A stretch of DNA of 64,000 nt from Desulfobacteraceae bacterium UBA5616 (GTDB taxonomy: Bacteria > Desulfobacterota > Desulfobacteria > Desulfobacterales > UBA5616), in the NCBI GenBank assembly GCA_002423615.1, contig DIKO01000019.1, positions 75,300-139,299 on the forward strand, written 5' to 3'. The notes under the pieces were generated by a model. The model did no database searches, was not told the DNA's origin, and saw only the letters and a program-made list of their open reading frames with translations. Of the stretch, positions 44,174-54,265 are shown in pieces. Within the stretch, counting starts at the first letter, position 1, and each line of letters opens with the position of its first letter. The translations under genes and the position numbers were made by a program.

Positions 44174-44195
44174 CCCTTTTTGTTTCGGTCGTGAC

Positions 44196-45059
44196 ATGGT
44201 AAAAAAATATTTTATTATCATAAACAGCATTCTCACCATTTTGGCGGCCTACCTCTTTGTCAAGACCGTTTACGACGTCGCCGTTCCCGGCGCATACAAC
44301 AGGGTTACCCCGAAAGCTGTTGCCCGCCGTACAGAACCCCCGGGCAAGGTCCAGCAGCCCTTGAACTTTTACGACAACATCGCCAGGCGAAATCTGTTCA
44401 ATGTCACCGAAGGCAAGGCCAAAACCGAGGAATCGGTCAATCTTGAATCCCTGGTGCAAACCGAGCTTCAACTTAAATTATGGGGAACGGCCACCGGGGA
44501 CGACCGGGAAGCCTATGCCGTCATTGAAGACACGCAGAAAATGTCTCAGGACCTGTACCGGAAGGGAGACAACCTGCAAAATGCGGTCATCAAAATGATT
44601 CTAAGGGAAAGAGTGGTGCTGAGCGTCAACGGCCGGGATGAAGTGCTGGAAATGGAAAAAGCCGATAAAACCGCCGGGACGAAAACAAGCCCCACCCCAC
44701 CGGGAACCCTTGCAGGCGGTATCCCGCGGATACCCGGAACCCAGACCATAACCCTGGACCGGTCCCAGATCGACGCCGCCTTGAACAATGTCAACGAACT
44801 TATGCAGCAGGCTCGCGTCATGCCCCATTTCGATAACGGCCAGCCCGCCGGATTCAGTCTGACCGGTATCAGGCCCAATTCTCTGGTTCGGAGAATGGGA
44901 CTTCGCAACGGCGACATCATTACCGGCGTAAACGGCAATAGAATCGAAACAATGGATGACGCCATGGGATTTTACCGGTTGATGGGTTCTTCCGGCAATG
45001 TCTCCCTCCAGATTACGCGGCGGGGGAGAGAAAGAACCATCGAATATAACATCAGATGA
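44196..45059 (+). CDS. gspC: Type II secretion protein GspC with PDZ domain
   Basis: A 287-residue protein from ATG 44196, chosen because the membrane helix (IIINSILTILAAYLFVKTVY) follows at once. The upstream frame to 44115 overlaps gspN. A homology region (LQLKLWGTAT-DDREAYAVIEDT) follows, then a C-terminal PDZ domain (GFSLTGIRPNSLVRRMGLRNGDIITGVNG). GspC links the inner platform to the secretin and may recruit substrates. Confidence 0.9.
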   Translation: MVKKYFIIINSILTILAAYLFVKTVYDVAVPGAYNRVTPKAVARRTEPPGKVQQPLNFYDNIARRNLFNVTEGKAKTEESVNLESLVQTELQLKLWGTATGDDREAYAVIEDTQKMSQDLYRKGDNLQNAVIKMILRERVVLSVNGRDEVLEMEKADKTAGTKTSPTPPGTLAGGIPRIPGTQTITLDRSQIDAALNNVNELMQQARVMPHFDNGQPAGFSLTGIRPNSLVRRMGLRNGDIITGVNGNRIETMDDAMGFYRLMGSSGNVSLQITRRGRERTIEYNIR

Positions 45060-45118
45060 ACAAAGGCAGTGTTTTCCGATTTAAAAACCTGGGTTTTAAA
45101 ACCTGAAAAGAGAAGAAT

Positions 45119-47062
45119 ATGAAAAAGCAATTATCCTCTATGAGACGAATCTTACCCATTTTCCTTCTGTTTTTTTTCATATCCGCCCATGAGGGGGCAT
45201 TGGCCCAGACCAAAGAGGCCACGGGAACGGGACAAGGGGGCCGGTATGTTTCAATTGATTTCAACGACGTTGAGATCGCGGTTTTCATTAAATTCATCAG
45301 CGAACTCACCGGCAGAAATTTCGTGGTGGATCAACGGGTCAATGGAAAAGTCACCATCATATCCCCCAGCAAAATATCCGTTGACGAAGCGTATAAGGTT
45401 TTTGAATCGGTCCTGGAAGTCAATGGTTTCGCAGCGGTGAAAGCCGGGGAAGTCACCAAAATCGTCCCCGCGCCCGATGCCCGGTCCAAAAACATCAAAA
45501 CCATGCTCCAGGCCGAGAGCGACGACCCGGACGACCGCATCGTCACCCAGCTTATTCCCATGAAATACGCCAATCCCGATGAAATCAAAAAACTGTTCAC
45601 CCCCTTGATCTCCAAAAACAGCGTTCTGCTGGATTATGCCCCGACCAATATGCTGATACTCACCGACACCCAGTCCAATGTTCAGCGCCTTCTCAATATT
45701 TTGAGGGTCATCGATGTCGCCGACATCGGCCAGCAGTTGACCGTTATCCCCATTCAATATGCCGAGGCCACGAAACTTGTCGACCTTCTGGGAACCGTAT
45801 TCGATTCACAACAGCAGAAGGCTCCCAGGGCCGCAACCGTCCAGGGCATCAAGATTGTGGCCGATGAAAGGACCAACACCCTGATCGTCCTGGCCAGTGA
45901 AGCTGAAACCGAGAGGGTCAAGGACCTGATCCGGCTCCTCGACAAGGAAACCCCCATGGGAAATGAAAAGATCCGGGTGTATTATCTCGAACACGCCAAG
46001 GCGGAAGATCTGGCCACGGCCCTTCAATCTCTCAAAACCCCGAAAGCAACTCCGACTCCCGGAAAGAAAGAGCCCCTTGTTTCCGGAAACGTCAACATCA
46101 CTGCGGATAAGGCCACCAACAGCCTCATCATTATGGCGGAAAAAGAAGAATACATGCTTCTGGAGGACATTATTAAAAAACTCGATATCCGGCGGGCCAT
46201 GGTCTATATTGAATGCCTTATCATGGAAGTCGACATGACCAAGGATTTCAACATCGGCACGGAATGGCTGGTGGGAGACGATTTCAACAATGAAAATGGG
46301 ATCTACTTCGGCGGTTTCAGCGGCGGCACCAGCGGCGGGGATTCCGGTTACACGGGCATTCCCAATGCATCCGGAATTATTCCGCCGGGGTTTGCAATGG
46401 GCGTATTCAACGATTCCATTGAGCTCGATCTGGGCGGGACATCAATATCTTTTCCCAGCATCGGGGCCATGGTTCACGCTTACAAAAAAGACAAGGACGT
46501 GCATATTCTGGCGACTCCCCAGATCCTCACCACGGACAATGAAGAAGCTACGATCACCGTGGGGAAAAACATTCCCTTCCAGACCAAAACCAGCTTCGAA
46601 GGCGACAACGATGTGGCCTACAATTCCTTTGAATACAAAGACGTGGGCGTTACCCTGAAAATCACCCCACAGATCAGCAAGGACCGATTGGTCCGCCTGC
46701 TCATCAACCAGGAAGTCAGCCGACTGGAGTCCTCAGTGGACTTTAAACCCACCACATTGAAACGCACCATCAACACCACGGTGATCGTCAACGACAAAAA
46801 CACGGTGGTCATCGGCGGCTTGATCGACAACGCCATTTCCAACATCGAATACAAAACTCCCTGTCTCGGTGAGATTCCGGGATTCGGAAAGCTTTTTTCG
46901 TCCACGGCCAATGCGGAAGAAAAAACCAACCTGTTTGTGTTTTTAACGCCCCATGTGATTCAAAATCCATCCGATGCCAAAACCGTGTATCAGGAAAAGA
47001 AAGAAAAAATCGAAAGCATCACCGAAGGGAAGGTAAAACTCTACGATGAAAAACCCGAATAG
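45119..47062 (+). CDS. gspD: Type II secretion secretin GspD
   Basis: A 647-residue outer-membrane secretin. A signal peptide (ILPIFLLFFFISAHEGALA) is followed by the N0 domain (VSIDFNDVEIAVFIKFISELTGRNFVVD), three N-type repeats (LTDTQSNVQRLLNILRVID and similar) and the secretin core (HILATPQILTTDNEEATITVGKNIPF, then VGVTLKITPQIS and VVIGGLID). It forms the multimeric outer-membrane channel. It starts 59 bases after gspC. Confidence 0.95.
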   Translation: MKKQLSSMRRILPIFLLFFFISAHEGALAQTKEATGTGQGGRYVSIDFNDVEIAVFIKFISELTGRNFVVDQRVNGKVTIISPSKISVDEAYKVFESVLEVNGFAAVKAGEVTKIVPAPDARSKNIKTMLQAESDDPDDRIVTQLIPMKYANPDEIKKLFTPLISKNSVLLDYAPTNMLILTDTQSNVQRLLNILRVIDVADIGQQLTVIPIQYAEATKLVDLLGTVFDSQQQKAPRAATVQGIKIVADERTNTLIVLASEAETERVKDLIRLLDKETPMGNEKIRVYYLEHAKAEDLATALQSLKTPKATPTPGKKEPLVSGNVNITADKATNSLIIMAEKEEYMLLEDIIKKLDIRRAMVYIECLIMEVDMTKDFNIGTEWLVGDDFNNENGIYFGGFSGGTSGGDSGYTGIPNASGIIPPGFAMGVFNDSIELDLGGTSISFPSIGAMVHAYKKDKDVHILATPQILTTDNEEATITVGKNIPFQTKTSFEGDNDVAYNSFEYKDVGVTLKITPQISKDRLVRLLINQEVSRLESSVDFKPTTLKRTINTTVIVNDKNTVVIGGLIDNAISNIEYKTPCLGEIPGFGKLFSSTANAEEKTNLFVFLTPHVIQNPSDAKTVYQEKKEKIESITEGKVKLYDEKPE

Positions 47063-48782
47063 CCTGTCGCGGATTCTTGTCGAAAAATTCGGTCTTTCCC
47101 AGGCCGATCTCGATGAAGCGGCACGCATCAAAGCTGAAAAGGGAGGCTCCATCGGAGAAATCCTGATCCGGAAGAATCTGATTTCCGAACAGCGGTATCT
47201 GGAGGCGTTGAGCCTTCTGTACCGGATTCCCTTTGAATCCGCGCTCCCTGTTGAGAATATCGATACGCACTACACCCAGAACGTCCCCATCGGGTTTCTG
47301 AAGAAACATCTCATGGCACCGGTTCCGGCTTTAACGCCTACGGAAGAGAATGGATCAGGCCATAGCGGAAGCAAAACGGAAAACCGCATTGCCCTAAATG
47401 ACCCTCGCTATTTCAACGCACTGGACGATCTGGCCCGGATCCTGGGATGGGAGCAATTTTCCGTTATTTTTTCAACAAAAGACGCGATTATCAGAACCAT
47501 CAACACGGCCTACGACAGGGGCCGTGATTCCGCCGAGCAACTGGTCCAGAATATGGAAGAAAACGGGGGCATGTTCATCGGGGAGTTCCAGGAAACTGCA
47601 GACCTCCTGGACGACACCAGCGACGCGCCCATCATCAAACTGGTGAACCACATCATTTCCCAGTCCATCAAGGCCCGGGCCAGCGACATCCATATCGAAT
47701 CCTACCAGGACAGTTTCAAGGTCAGGTACCGTGTGGACGGCATCCTGTACGATCTCCTTTCCCCGCCCAAGAGCATCGAAGCCTCCCTGATTTCCAGGAT
47801 CAAGGTCATGGCTAAAATGAATATCGCGGAAAAAAGGCTCCCCCAGGACGGCCGGATCGATGTGAAAATCGGAGACCTGGAGATCGACATCCGGGTTTCC
47901 ACCATTCCCACCTCCTTCGGTGAACGGGTGGTGCTTCGCCTGTTGAACAAATCCAGCTCCATCCTGAAGCTCCCGGAACTGGGTCTGACCGGTGAGAGGC
48001 TTGAGCGTTTTGAGCATCTTGTCAAGTCTCCCAACGGCATCATCCTGGTCACCGGACCGACGGGAAGCGGAAAAACCACTTCCCTGTACGCCGTTTTGAC
48101 GACCTTGAATAAACCGGACGTCAATATCATCACCATCGAAGACCCCGTGGAATATCAGCTCAAGGGCATCAGCCAGATTCAGGTCAACCGCAAGATCGAC
48201 CTCACCTTCGCCAAAGGGTTAAGATCGATCGTAAGGCAGGACCCGGACATCATCCTGGTCGGGGAAATCCGGGATCGGGAAACAGCCGAAATCGCCGTTC
48301 AGTCGGCCCTCACCGGTCATCTGGTTTTCTCCACCCTGCATACCAACGACTCGGCCACCGCGATTACCCGTCTGGTGGATATCGGTGTTGAACCGTTCCT
48401 CATCGCCTCATCGGTTTTGGGCGTCGTTGCCCAGCGTCTGGTCCGGGTTCTCTGCACCAGCTGCAAAGAAGCTTATACGCCCGATGATTTTGCCGTTGAA
48501 AGCCTGGGGATAACTCCGGAACAGATCAAGGAGGGCCGTTTTTTCCGTGCAAAAGGATGCCCCAATTGTTTTCAAACCGGGTATAAGGGCAGAATCGGCA
48601 TATTTGAAATCATGGTGCTTGACAATGTCATGAAGAGCCTGATTTTAAAGACCTACGACGCAAACCGGATTAAAGAGGAAGCTCTGAAAAACAATATGGT
48701 AACCCTGAGACAGGACGGGATTCAGAAATTGTTGAACGGCATTACCACCATCGAGGAAGTCATTCGGGTCACCCAGGATTAA
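47046..48782 (+). CDS. gspE: Type II secretion ATPase GspE
   Basis: A 578-residue cytoplasmic ATPase overlapping gspD by 17 bases. Walker A is GPTGSGKT (337-344). The Asp box (ITIEDPVEYQ), Walker B (ILVGEIRDRETAEIA) and His box (GHLVFSTLHTNDSATAI) follow. Two CxxC pairs (CTSC, CPNC) form the zinc site of the C-terminal domain. An N-terminal GspE/PilB-type domain is present. It powers pseudopilus growth. Confidence 0.96.
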   Translation: MKNPNSLSRILVEKFGLSQADLDEAARIKAEKGGSIGEILIRKNLISEQRYLEALSLLYRIPFESALPVENIDTHYTQNVPIGFLKKHLMAPVPALTPTEENGSGHSGSKTENRIALNDPRYFNALDDLARILGWEQFSVIFSTKDAIIRTINTAYDRGRDSAEQLVQNMEENGGMFIGEFQETADLLDDTSDAPIIKLVNHIISQSIKARASDIHIESYQDSFKVRYRVDGILYDLLSPPKSIEASLISRIKVMAKMNIAEKRLPQDGRIDVKIGDLEIDIRVSTIPTSFGERVVLRLLNKSSSILKLPELGLTGERLERFEHLVKSPNGIILVTGPTGSGKTTSLYAVLTTLNKPDVNIITIEDPVEYQLKGISQIQVNRKIDLTFAKGLRSIVRQDPDIILVGEIRDRETAEIAVQSALTGHLVFSTLHTNDSATAITRLVDIGVEPFLIASSVLGVVAQRLVRVLCTSCKEAYTPDDFAVESLGITPEQIKEGRFFRAKGCPNCFQTGYKGRIGIFEIMVLDNVMKSLILKTYDANRIKEEALKNNMVTLRQDGIQKLLNGITTIEEVIRVTQD

Positions 48783-48785
48783 GCG

Positions 48786-49175
48786 ATGAAAATCCTTTGG
48801 CCGGTTATTTTATCAGCTGTGACTTTCCTTTTTCCAGGAGCCCCTTCGGCAGGGGATCCACCTCATGCACCCATGACCCGGGATGTGGAAAAGGACATGG
48901 ACAAAAATAATCCCGACATTTCCTTACACGCCGTCCGCCTGTATCAGAAATACCTGTCACCGGTCATCGGCGGGAATTGCCCCATGTACCCCTCCTGCTC
49001 CCGGTATTGCATGGATGCCGTCAACCGGCACGGCGCCGTGATGGGATGGATCATGACCTGCGACCGTCTGATGCGGTGCGGCAGGGATGAAGTCAAAACC
49101 GCCCCCGTGATCTGGAGCCGCGACGGCAAACGCAGCCATGATCCTGTTTCCGAAAACGATTTCTGGCGGAAATGA
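48786..49175 (+). CDS. yidD: YidD-type membrane protein insertion efficiency factor
   Basis: A 129-residue protein containing the YidD core RLYQKYLSPVIGGNCPMYPSCSRYCMDAVNRHGAVMGWIMT (cysteine-bearing YPSCS signature). It has an extra N-terminal hydrophobic/signal-like segment and a longer C-terminus than the usual 70-85 residues. YidD aids YidC-dependent insertion of inner-membrane proteins. It starts 3 bases after gspE, and the association with secretion genes may be operonic convenience. Confidence 0.85.
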   Translation: MKILWPVILSAVTFLFPGAPSAGDPPHAPMTRDVEKDMDKNNPDISLHAVRLYQKYLSPVIGGNCPMYPSCSRYCMDAVNRHGAVMGWIMTCDRLMRCGRDEVKTAPVIWSRDGKRSHDPVSENDFWRK

Positions 49176-49182
49176 TGCGGTA

Positions 49183-50151
49183 ATGAAGATCCACCGATTT
49201 TTCAGGATATCCCGGACGATTTTTCTGCTCTTTCTCGCCATCCAGATGTCTTGTCCCTCTTTTGCCGAAGATCCGGCCCCCATAAAACTTTACATAACGC
49301 CGAACGAGCAATTCGAATTTGCGGAACAATTATTTTCAAAGGGCGAATTCATCCCGGCAACGGCGGAATACCGACGTTTCATCTGGTTTTTCCCGGATGA
49401 CGAACGGGTCGTGACGGCCCGGAACCGGATGGGAGAATCCTATTTCAAGGCCGGAGATTTTGATCGGGCCAAAACAGTATACCTTGAAACGATCTCCCTC
49501 TATGAAAAAGATGAACGCGTAACAGAGGCATTTTTCGGTCTGAGTCGATGCTTTTTGATGCAGGCTGATGTGAAAAACGCCCTTGCCGCCTTAAACGGCG
49601 TAATGAAAAAATCCGACGACCCGGACATTATCGACCGGGCATGGTATGAAATGGGGTGGATCAGCCTTGAATCCCAATGGCAGGCCCGGACTCCCTCGTG
49701 GCAGGAAGCAGCAGACCTGTTCAACCGTATAAGACCTGAAAATAAAGACGCCTACGGCGTTGACCAACTTCTGGTCAAACTTGACGATACCGGGAATATT
49801 TCTCGAAAAAGCCCGGCCATGGCGGGTTTTCTATCTATTCTCCCCGGTGGCGGATATCTTTACTGCAACCGATATCGGGATGCCCTCATGGCATTTCTAT
49901 TGAACGGGGGTTTGATTCTGGCCGCTGTTTCATCTTTTGAAAATGACAACCCAGCATTGGGCGCCGTGATCGGATTTGTCGAAACGGGTTTTTATTCGGG
50001 GAACATCTACGGCGGTATATCCAGTGCGCATAAATACAACCGTCATCAGACCCGCAGGTTCATCGACACCCTGAGGCAGGGAACCGCCATAGGGTTGTCC
50101 GGGGGTGACGGACAAAAGCAATTGGCTGTTTTTTTTCATATGAATTTCTAA
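49183..50151 (+). CDS. Secreted TPR-type protein with C-terminal membrane segments, function unknown
   Basis: A 322-residue protein from the ATG at 49183, which begins a signal peptide (RTIFLLFLAIQMSCPSFA) just after yidD. TPR-like repeats follow (EFAEQLFSKGEFIPATAEYRRFIWFFPDD, then MGESYFKAGDFDRAKTVYLETI). The C-terminal part is hydrophobic, with likely membrane segments (GFLSILPGGGYLYCNRYRDALMAFLLNGGLILAAV and ALGAVIGFVETGFYSGN). A related C-terminal type is seen in unnamed envelope proteins next to YidD. No catalytic motif is visible. Confidence 0.7.
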   Translation: MKIHRFFRISRTIFLLFLAIQMSCPSFAEDPAPIKLYITPNEQFEFAEQLFSKGEFIPATAEYRRFIWFFPDDERVVTARNRMGESYFKAGDFDRAKTVYLETISLYEKDERVTEAFFGLSRCFLMQADVKNALAALNGVMKKSDDPDIIDRAWYEMGWISLESQWQARTPSWQEAADLFNRIRPENKDAYGVDQLLVKLDDTGNISRKSPAMAGFLSILPGGGYLYCNRYRDALMAFLLNGGLILAAVSSFENDNPALGAVIGFVETGFYSGNIYGGISSAHKYNRHQTRRFIDTLRQGTAIGLSGGDGQKQLAVFFHMNF

Positions 50152-50166
50152 CCAAAGAGGAATACC

Positions 50167-50454
50167 ATGAGCAGTCTGATCGAAGGCAACCCCTGGATCT
50201 GGGTCTACATCCAGGGAGAAGTGGGCAATGAACAGTACCTGGGCCAATATGACGAGGAAAACCGGATCTCCTTTATTCCCGGTTTCCTGACCAGGGATGA
50301 TGCGTTAAAGGCATTCGGCCTGATGAAAAAGGAAAAGAATACGCCCTCTGAGGTTCAGGCGGTGCGATTCAAGGAGCTGCAAAAGGATGCAACGGCCAAC
50401 GGTTTCTTGATCTTTATCCTGGATGGAGAGGGAAAGATTCAGGAAAAAATCTGA
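50167..50454 (+). CDS. Small conserved-looking hypothetical protein
   Basis: A 95-residue soluble, acidic protein that I cannot assign to a family. It has a WIWVYIQGEVGNEQYLGQYDEE start and a FIPGFLTRDDALKAFGLMKKEK middle, suggesting a small alpha/beta fold. AAAGAGG precedes the ATG and a terminator follows, so it is probably a genuine last gene of the secretion-yidD transcript. Confidence 0.65.
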   Translation: MSSLIEGNPWIWVYIQGEVGNEQYLGQYDEENRISFIPGFLTRDDALKAFGLMKKEKNTPSEVQAVRFKELQKDATANGFLIFILDGEGKIQEKI

Positions 50455-50480
50455 CGAAAATCAGAACAGGGTATAAAAAA

Positions 50481-50510
50481 GGCGGGGTCATTCCGACCTC
50501 GCCTTTTTTT
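50481..50510. terminator. Bidirectional Rho-independent terminator
   Basis: GGCGGGGTC (50481-50489) pairs with GACCTCGCC (50495-50503) with one G-T pair, flanked by AAAAAA on the left and seven T on the right. It can serve both the secretion-side transcript and the convergent porin. Confidence 0.88.
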
Positions 50511-50529
50511 ATTGGAAAAGATTCCGATT

Positions 50530-51864
50530 TCAGAACTTCAATTCAGCTTCCCAGAAAAATTCCCTGGCCTGATCCTGATTGGTCTTGGGGAATGCGTCCC
50601 CCGGTTCGATCACGGCGTAGTAAACGGCGAAAGACAGGGCCTTGGAGTAAACGTATTTGACGTCCAGCTGATAATAATCGCCGAAGTCGTCGTCCAGCAA
50701 TCCATAAGCCGTGGTTTCGTCGAATTCCAGCTTTGAATAAGAGGCCTTGGGAAAAATCTTGTCGTCAATGTTCAGGCCGATGCCGGCGGTCATTATCTGC
50801 AGGTTGGAGTAATTCGCCTCGCCGACCACCGTGCTGCCTGGATTATAGATGACATTAGGTGCCAGGGAGCTTCCCATGTTCACGTATTTCCATGCCAGCA
50901 AATCGCCGAACTGGGGCCATCCGCCGTAGAACACATCCCATCCCTCATAGTCATCCCCGCCTTTTTCATCGCCGCTCAACAGCACATATTGACCAAAGAA
51001 CCGGGGTTTGATGGGGAAGTCAAGGGTATAGCCCAGGTCGAATTTGTAGCCCGTGGCGCTGTGATCTTCGCCGTTGTATGCGTCGCCCGTCTGCAGGGCC
51101 GCCTCAGCCGAATAATCCAGACCGAAATCCAGTTTATCCGAGAGCCTGAGCCCGAACATCCAGATGTCTTTGGAAGTGCCTTCATCTTCACGGTTCAGGG
51201 CGTAAACTTCCTGCTGGCCTCTCAAATAGGGGCACCCCCCGTTTTTGGACGTGAGGTATAAACCCATGAGGGTAATATCATCCCCATTATTATCCTGATC
51301 AGCGCCGACGGCATTTTCACCGCGACTATTTTCCTGGTCTTTCATGTAGAACATGTCCAGGCCCACCAGTTCGGTGAGATCCCAGGTGGCCTTGGCACCG
51401 TCAAAATAAATGGAGTTGGACGAAAACTGGGACTGGCCGTCCAGGATGACAAACCCGGACCCGTAGACCATGTTCTGCCGGCCCAGTCTGAGGCTGATGG
51501 GACCCAGAACGTTTTTGACGTCGATATAGGCGTTTTCAATAAAAACATCGTTGGAGGTATGATCGTCCCAGGCATCCTTCCCTTCCGCTACAGCGACTCC
51601 CTCTCCGTAGTTCTGGTCGGTGATGCGGATATACCCGGTGACATTGTCCCCCACGTCCACGCCGGCAAACAGGCTGGCCCGGAGCCGGAACATATCCATT
51701 TCATCATCGTATGCACCGTCGTCGTTGAAATCCGCCCAGTTGTCCATGGTGTATCCGCGGAACCGGATATCCCCGCCGAGCTTCACGTTGGCCATGTCGA
51801 TGGCCAGGGCCAGGGACGGCACCAGCAGCAACGCCGCCAACAATAAACCAAAATATTTCCTCAT
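50530..51864 (-). CDS. Outer-membrane porin-like beta-barrel protein
   Basis: A 444-residue protein with a signal peptide (LLLAALLLVPSLALA) and alternating beta strands with short turns through to a C-terminal phenylalanine (FFWEAELKF), as in BAM-assembled barrels. The first strand region VKLGGDIRFRGYTMDNWADFNDDG resembles the alginate-export/general porin-like families. Two aspartate-rich turns may bind cations. GGAGG precedes the ATG. The transported solute is unknown. It is transcribed alone. Confidence 0.8.
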   Translation of the reverse strand: MRKYFGLLLAALLLVPSLALAIDMANVKLGGDIRFRGYTMDNWADFNDDGAYDDEMDMFRLRASLFAGVDVGDNVTGYIRITDQNYGEGVAVAEGKDAWDDHTSNDVFIENAYIDVKNVLGPISLRLGRQNMVYGSGFVILDGQSQFSSNSIYFDGAKATWDLTELVGLDMFYMKDQENSRGENAVGADQDNNGDDITLMGLYLTSKNGGCPYLRGQQEVYALNREDEGTSKDIWMFGLRLSDKLDFGLDYSAEAALQTGDAYNGEDHSATGYKFDLGYTLDFPIKPRFFGQYVLLSGDEKGGDDYEGWDVFYGGWPQFGDLLAWKYVNMGSSLAPNVIYNPGSTVVGEANYSNLQIMTAGIGLNIDDKIFPKASYSKLEFDETTAYGLLDDDFGDYYQLDVKYVYSKALSFAVYYAVIEPGDAFPKTNQDQAREFFWEAELKF

Positions 51865-52278
51865 CTTTTTTCTCCTCCTTCTCTTAAAAGTTTAAAATAG
51901 TTCCCCATCCAACCTTCTAAACCAAAATATTTAAGCTCTTAACCCCTTTTTTTAAAAAAAGTAAAGCCTTTTTTACCCGGTTCATCATCAAGGGGTTGAA
52001 ATCAGACAAAAATCAGCCGATCCAGGTGACATCGTTTCCTTCCGTTCCGAAATTCCCATTAGGCCTATAGCAATTATTTTGCTCATTATATCAAGCTATT
52101 ATGGTTTTTTTGGTTCATCTATGGCCTCAATGCCCCATAACTTAAGAAACATGCCGGTCTCCATTAATTGCTTGACGAATATTACAGGGAAGCTGTATGG
52201 GAATCGGAATTCCGGTTTTCCGACCCTGTTACATACCCCGATGTTGAATTTATAAAGGTTGATTTTAAAGGACCATGA
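51865..52278. other. AT-rich divergent intergenic region
   Basis: 414 bases between the porin and glycosyltransferase starts. They hold no open frame that looks coding. Runs of A and T are frequent. TTGACG followed 18 bases later by TATGGG (about 52173-52202) is a weak promoter-like pair for the plus strand. ATATCAAGC near 52090 matches one half of the dyad at 15915, probably by chance. Confidence 0.5.
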
Positions 52279-53523
52279 ATGGAAAAACGCCTTGCCCCGT
52301 TAAGAATCTGCCTGCTGAGCTACAGGAGCAACCCCCACTGCGGGGGCCAGGGTGTTTATGTTAAAAACCTGAGCCGTGCGCTTTTGGACCTGGGGCATCG
52401 GGTGGATGTGATTTCAGGCCCCCCGGACCCCTGCCTGGACGAGGACATCCCCGTTATCCGCATGCCCTGCCTGGATCTTTACAACCCGGAAAATCCTTTC
52501 CGTATACCGGGATTGAAGGAACTTTGTGATCCCATCAATTTCATCGAATGGGCCGGGGTTTCCACCACGGGCTTCCCGGAGCCCTTTACCTTTGGTTTAA
52601 GGGCACTGGGGCATCTGAAAAGAAAACAGCACCGATACGACATCGTCCATGACAACCAGAGCCTTTCCTACGGCGTCTGGGCCATCCGGAAATTCCTGCC
52701 CATTGTGGCCACCATCCATCATCCCATTACGGTGGACCGGGATATTGACATCAGGTCCAACCCCTCCTTTTTCTACCGGTTCAAACAGATCCGGTGGTAT
52801 TCCTTTTTAGGGATGCAGAAACGGGTGTCCAGGACCCTGCCCCACCTGATCACCGTCTCACAGAGCGCGAAAAAGGACATCGCCAGGGATTTTAAAATCA
52901 GGGAGAGCCGGCTGAACGTCGTTCCGAACGGCATCAATACCCGGCTGTTCAGGCCCATCCCTGAAATCCGGAGGCAGAAAAACCGGTTCATCGTCACCAA
53001 CAGCGCCGATACACCCTTAAAAGGCCTGAAATATCTCCTTCTGGCCGTGGCCGAGCTGTCGCAAAAAAGGGATCTCCAGCTCATCGTCATCGGAGAACCC
53101 AAGAAAAAAAGCGGCATTCTCAAACTGGTCCATGAATTGGGCATAAAGGACAGAATCACCTTTACGGGACGGATCAGCGACGACGCGTTTATCCGGGAAT
53201 ACGCCATGGCCACGGCAGCCGTGGTCCCGTCCGTTTATGAAGGGTTCGGCCTTCCCGTGGGAGAAGCCATGGCCTGCGGGGTACCCGTTATCAGCACCAC
53301 CGGCGGGGCCCTTCCGGAAGTCGTGGGAGACGCCGGCATTCTGGTGCCGCCCATGGACAAGGCAGCCCTGGCCGGCGCCATGACGGATCTCATGGACAAT
53401 CCCGATTATGCGGAAAAACTGGGAAAAGAGGGTTACCGGAGGGTCCTGGAACATTTCACTTGGAAAAAAGCCGCGGAAAAAACCGTGGAGATATATCAGA
53501 AGGCCATTCGTGATTACCGTTGA
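52279..53523 (+). CDS. Family 4 glycosyltransferase
   Basis: A 414-residue GT-B glycosyltransferase. The N-terminal half starts RICLLSYRSNPHCGGQGVYVKNLSRALLDLGH, with the glycine-rich donor-side loop. The C-terminal half has the GT4 signature EGFGLPVGEAMACGVPVISTTGGALPEVVGDAG with the E-x7-E motif. Likely transfers a sugar from a nucleotide-sugar to a lipid or polysaccharide acceptor at the inner membrane. It overlaps the next methyltransferase gene by 14 bases, so the two probably act together on one glycan or lipid. Confidence 0.88.
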   Translation: MEKRLAPLRICLLSYRSNPHCGGQGVYVKNLSRALLDLGHRVDVISGPPDPCLDEDIPVIRMPCLDLYNPENPFRIPGLKELCDPINFIEWAGVSTTGFPEPFTFGLRALGHLKRKQHRYDIVHDNQSLSYGVWAIRKFLPIVATIHHPITVDRDIDIRSNPSFFYRFKQIRWYSFLGMQKRVSRTLPHLITVSQSAKKDIARDFKIRESRLNVVPNGINTRLFRPIPEIRRQKNRFIVTNSADTPLKGLKYLLLAVAELSQKRDLQLIVIGEPKKKSGILKLVHELGIKDRITFTGRISDDAFIREYAMATAAVVPSVYEGFGLPVGEAMACGVPVISTTGGALPEVVGDAGILVPPMDKAALAGAMTDLMDNPDYAEKLGKEGYRRVLEHFTWKKAAEKTVEIYQKAIRDYR

Positions 53524-54265
53524 CCTCAACAAACTCAATATCAAACCCGGATACCGGATCCTCGACATCGGATGCGGTTCGGGCCGCCATGTCGGCGCCG
53601 TCCATGCCTTCAAAAACGTTTTGTCCGTGGGCGCGGATCTGTGTTTCAACGACCTCACACAGGCCCGGGAAAGGCTTTTGTATCATGATGAACTGGGGGA
53701 ACACGGGGGCGGCGCCTGGGGACTCTCCGTTGCCGATATTCTGAAACTCCCTTTTCCCGACGATGCTTTTGATCTGGTGATCTGCTCCGAAGTTCTTGAA
53801 CATATCCCGGAACATGAGAAAGCCGCCGTTGAAATCGCCCGTGTGTTAAAACCCGGAAAAAACCTCGCCGTCAGCGTTCCCCGGTATTTTCCCGAGAAGG
53901 TCTGCTGGGCCCTGTCGGACGAATATTTTAACGCCAACCAGGGTCATGTCAGGATATACCGAAAAAAGGACATCGTGGAACTGGTGGAGCGGCAGGGGCT
54001 TTCCCTCTGGGGCGCCGGTTTCGCTCACAGCCTACATTCACCTTACTGGTGGCTGAAATGCCTCGTCGGTCCCAGCCGGAAGGACTCGCCGGCGGTCAAT
54101 CTGTATCACCGGTTTCTCACCTGGGACATCATGAAAAAACCATCCCTGACAAGATTTCTGGACCATCTGCTGAATCCGGTCCTGGGGAAAAGCCTGGTTC
54201 TGTATTTCACCAAACCCGGAGGAAAGGAAGCCTTTCAACAGGGTAACCGCTCCAAGGCCCGCTGA
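53510..54265 (+). CDS. Class I SAM-dependent methyltransferase
   Basis: A 251-residue protein from the GTG at 53510 (AGAAGG 7 bases upstream). An ATG at 53408 lies deep in the glycosyltransferase gene and is not used. Motif I is ILDIGCGSGRHVGAV, followed by LKLPFPDDAFDLVICSEVLEHI and VLKPGKNLAVSVPRYFPE. The family resembles UbiE/Methyltransf_11-type enzymes and probably methylates a small molecule or sugar. Coupled to the preceding glycosyltransferase. Confidence 0.85.
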   Translation: MITVDLNKLNIKPGYRILDIGCGSGRHVGAVHAFKNVLSVGADLCFNDLTQARERLLYHDELGEHGGGAWGLSVADILKLPFPDDAFDLVICSEVLEHIPEHEKAAVEIARVLKPGKNLAVSVPRYFPEKVCWALSDEYFNANQGHVRIYRKKDIVELVERQGLSLWGAGFAHSLHSPYWWLKCLVGPSRKDSPAVNLYHRFLTWDIMKKPSLTRFLDHLLNPVLGKSLVLYFTKPGGKEAFQQGNRSKAR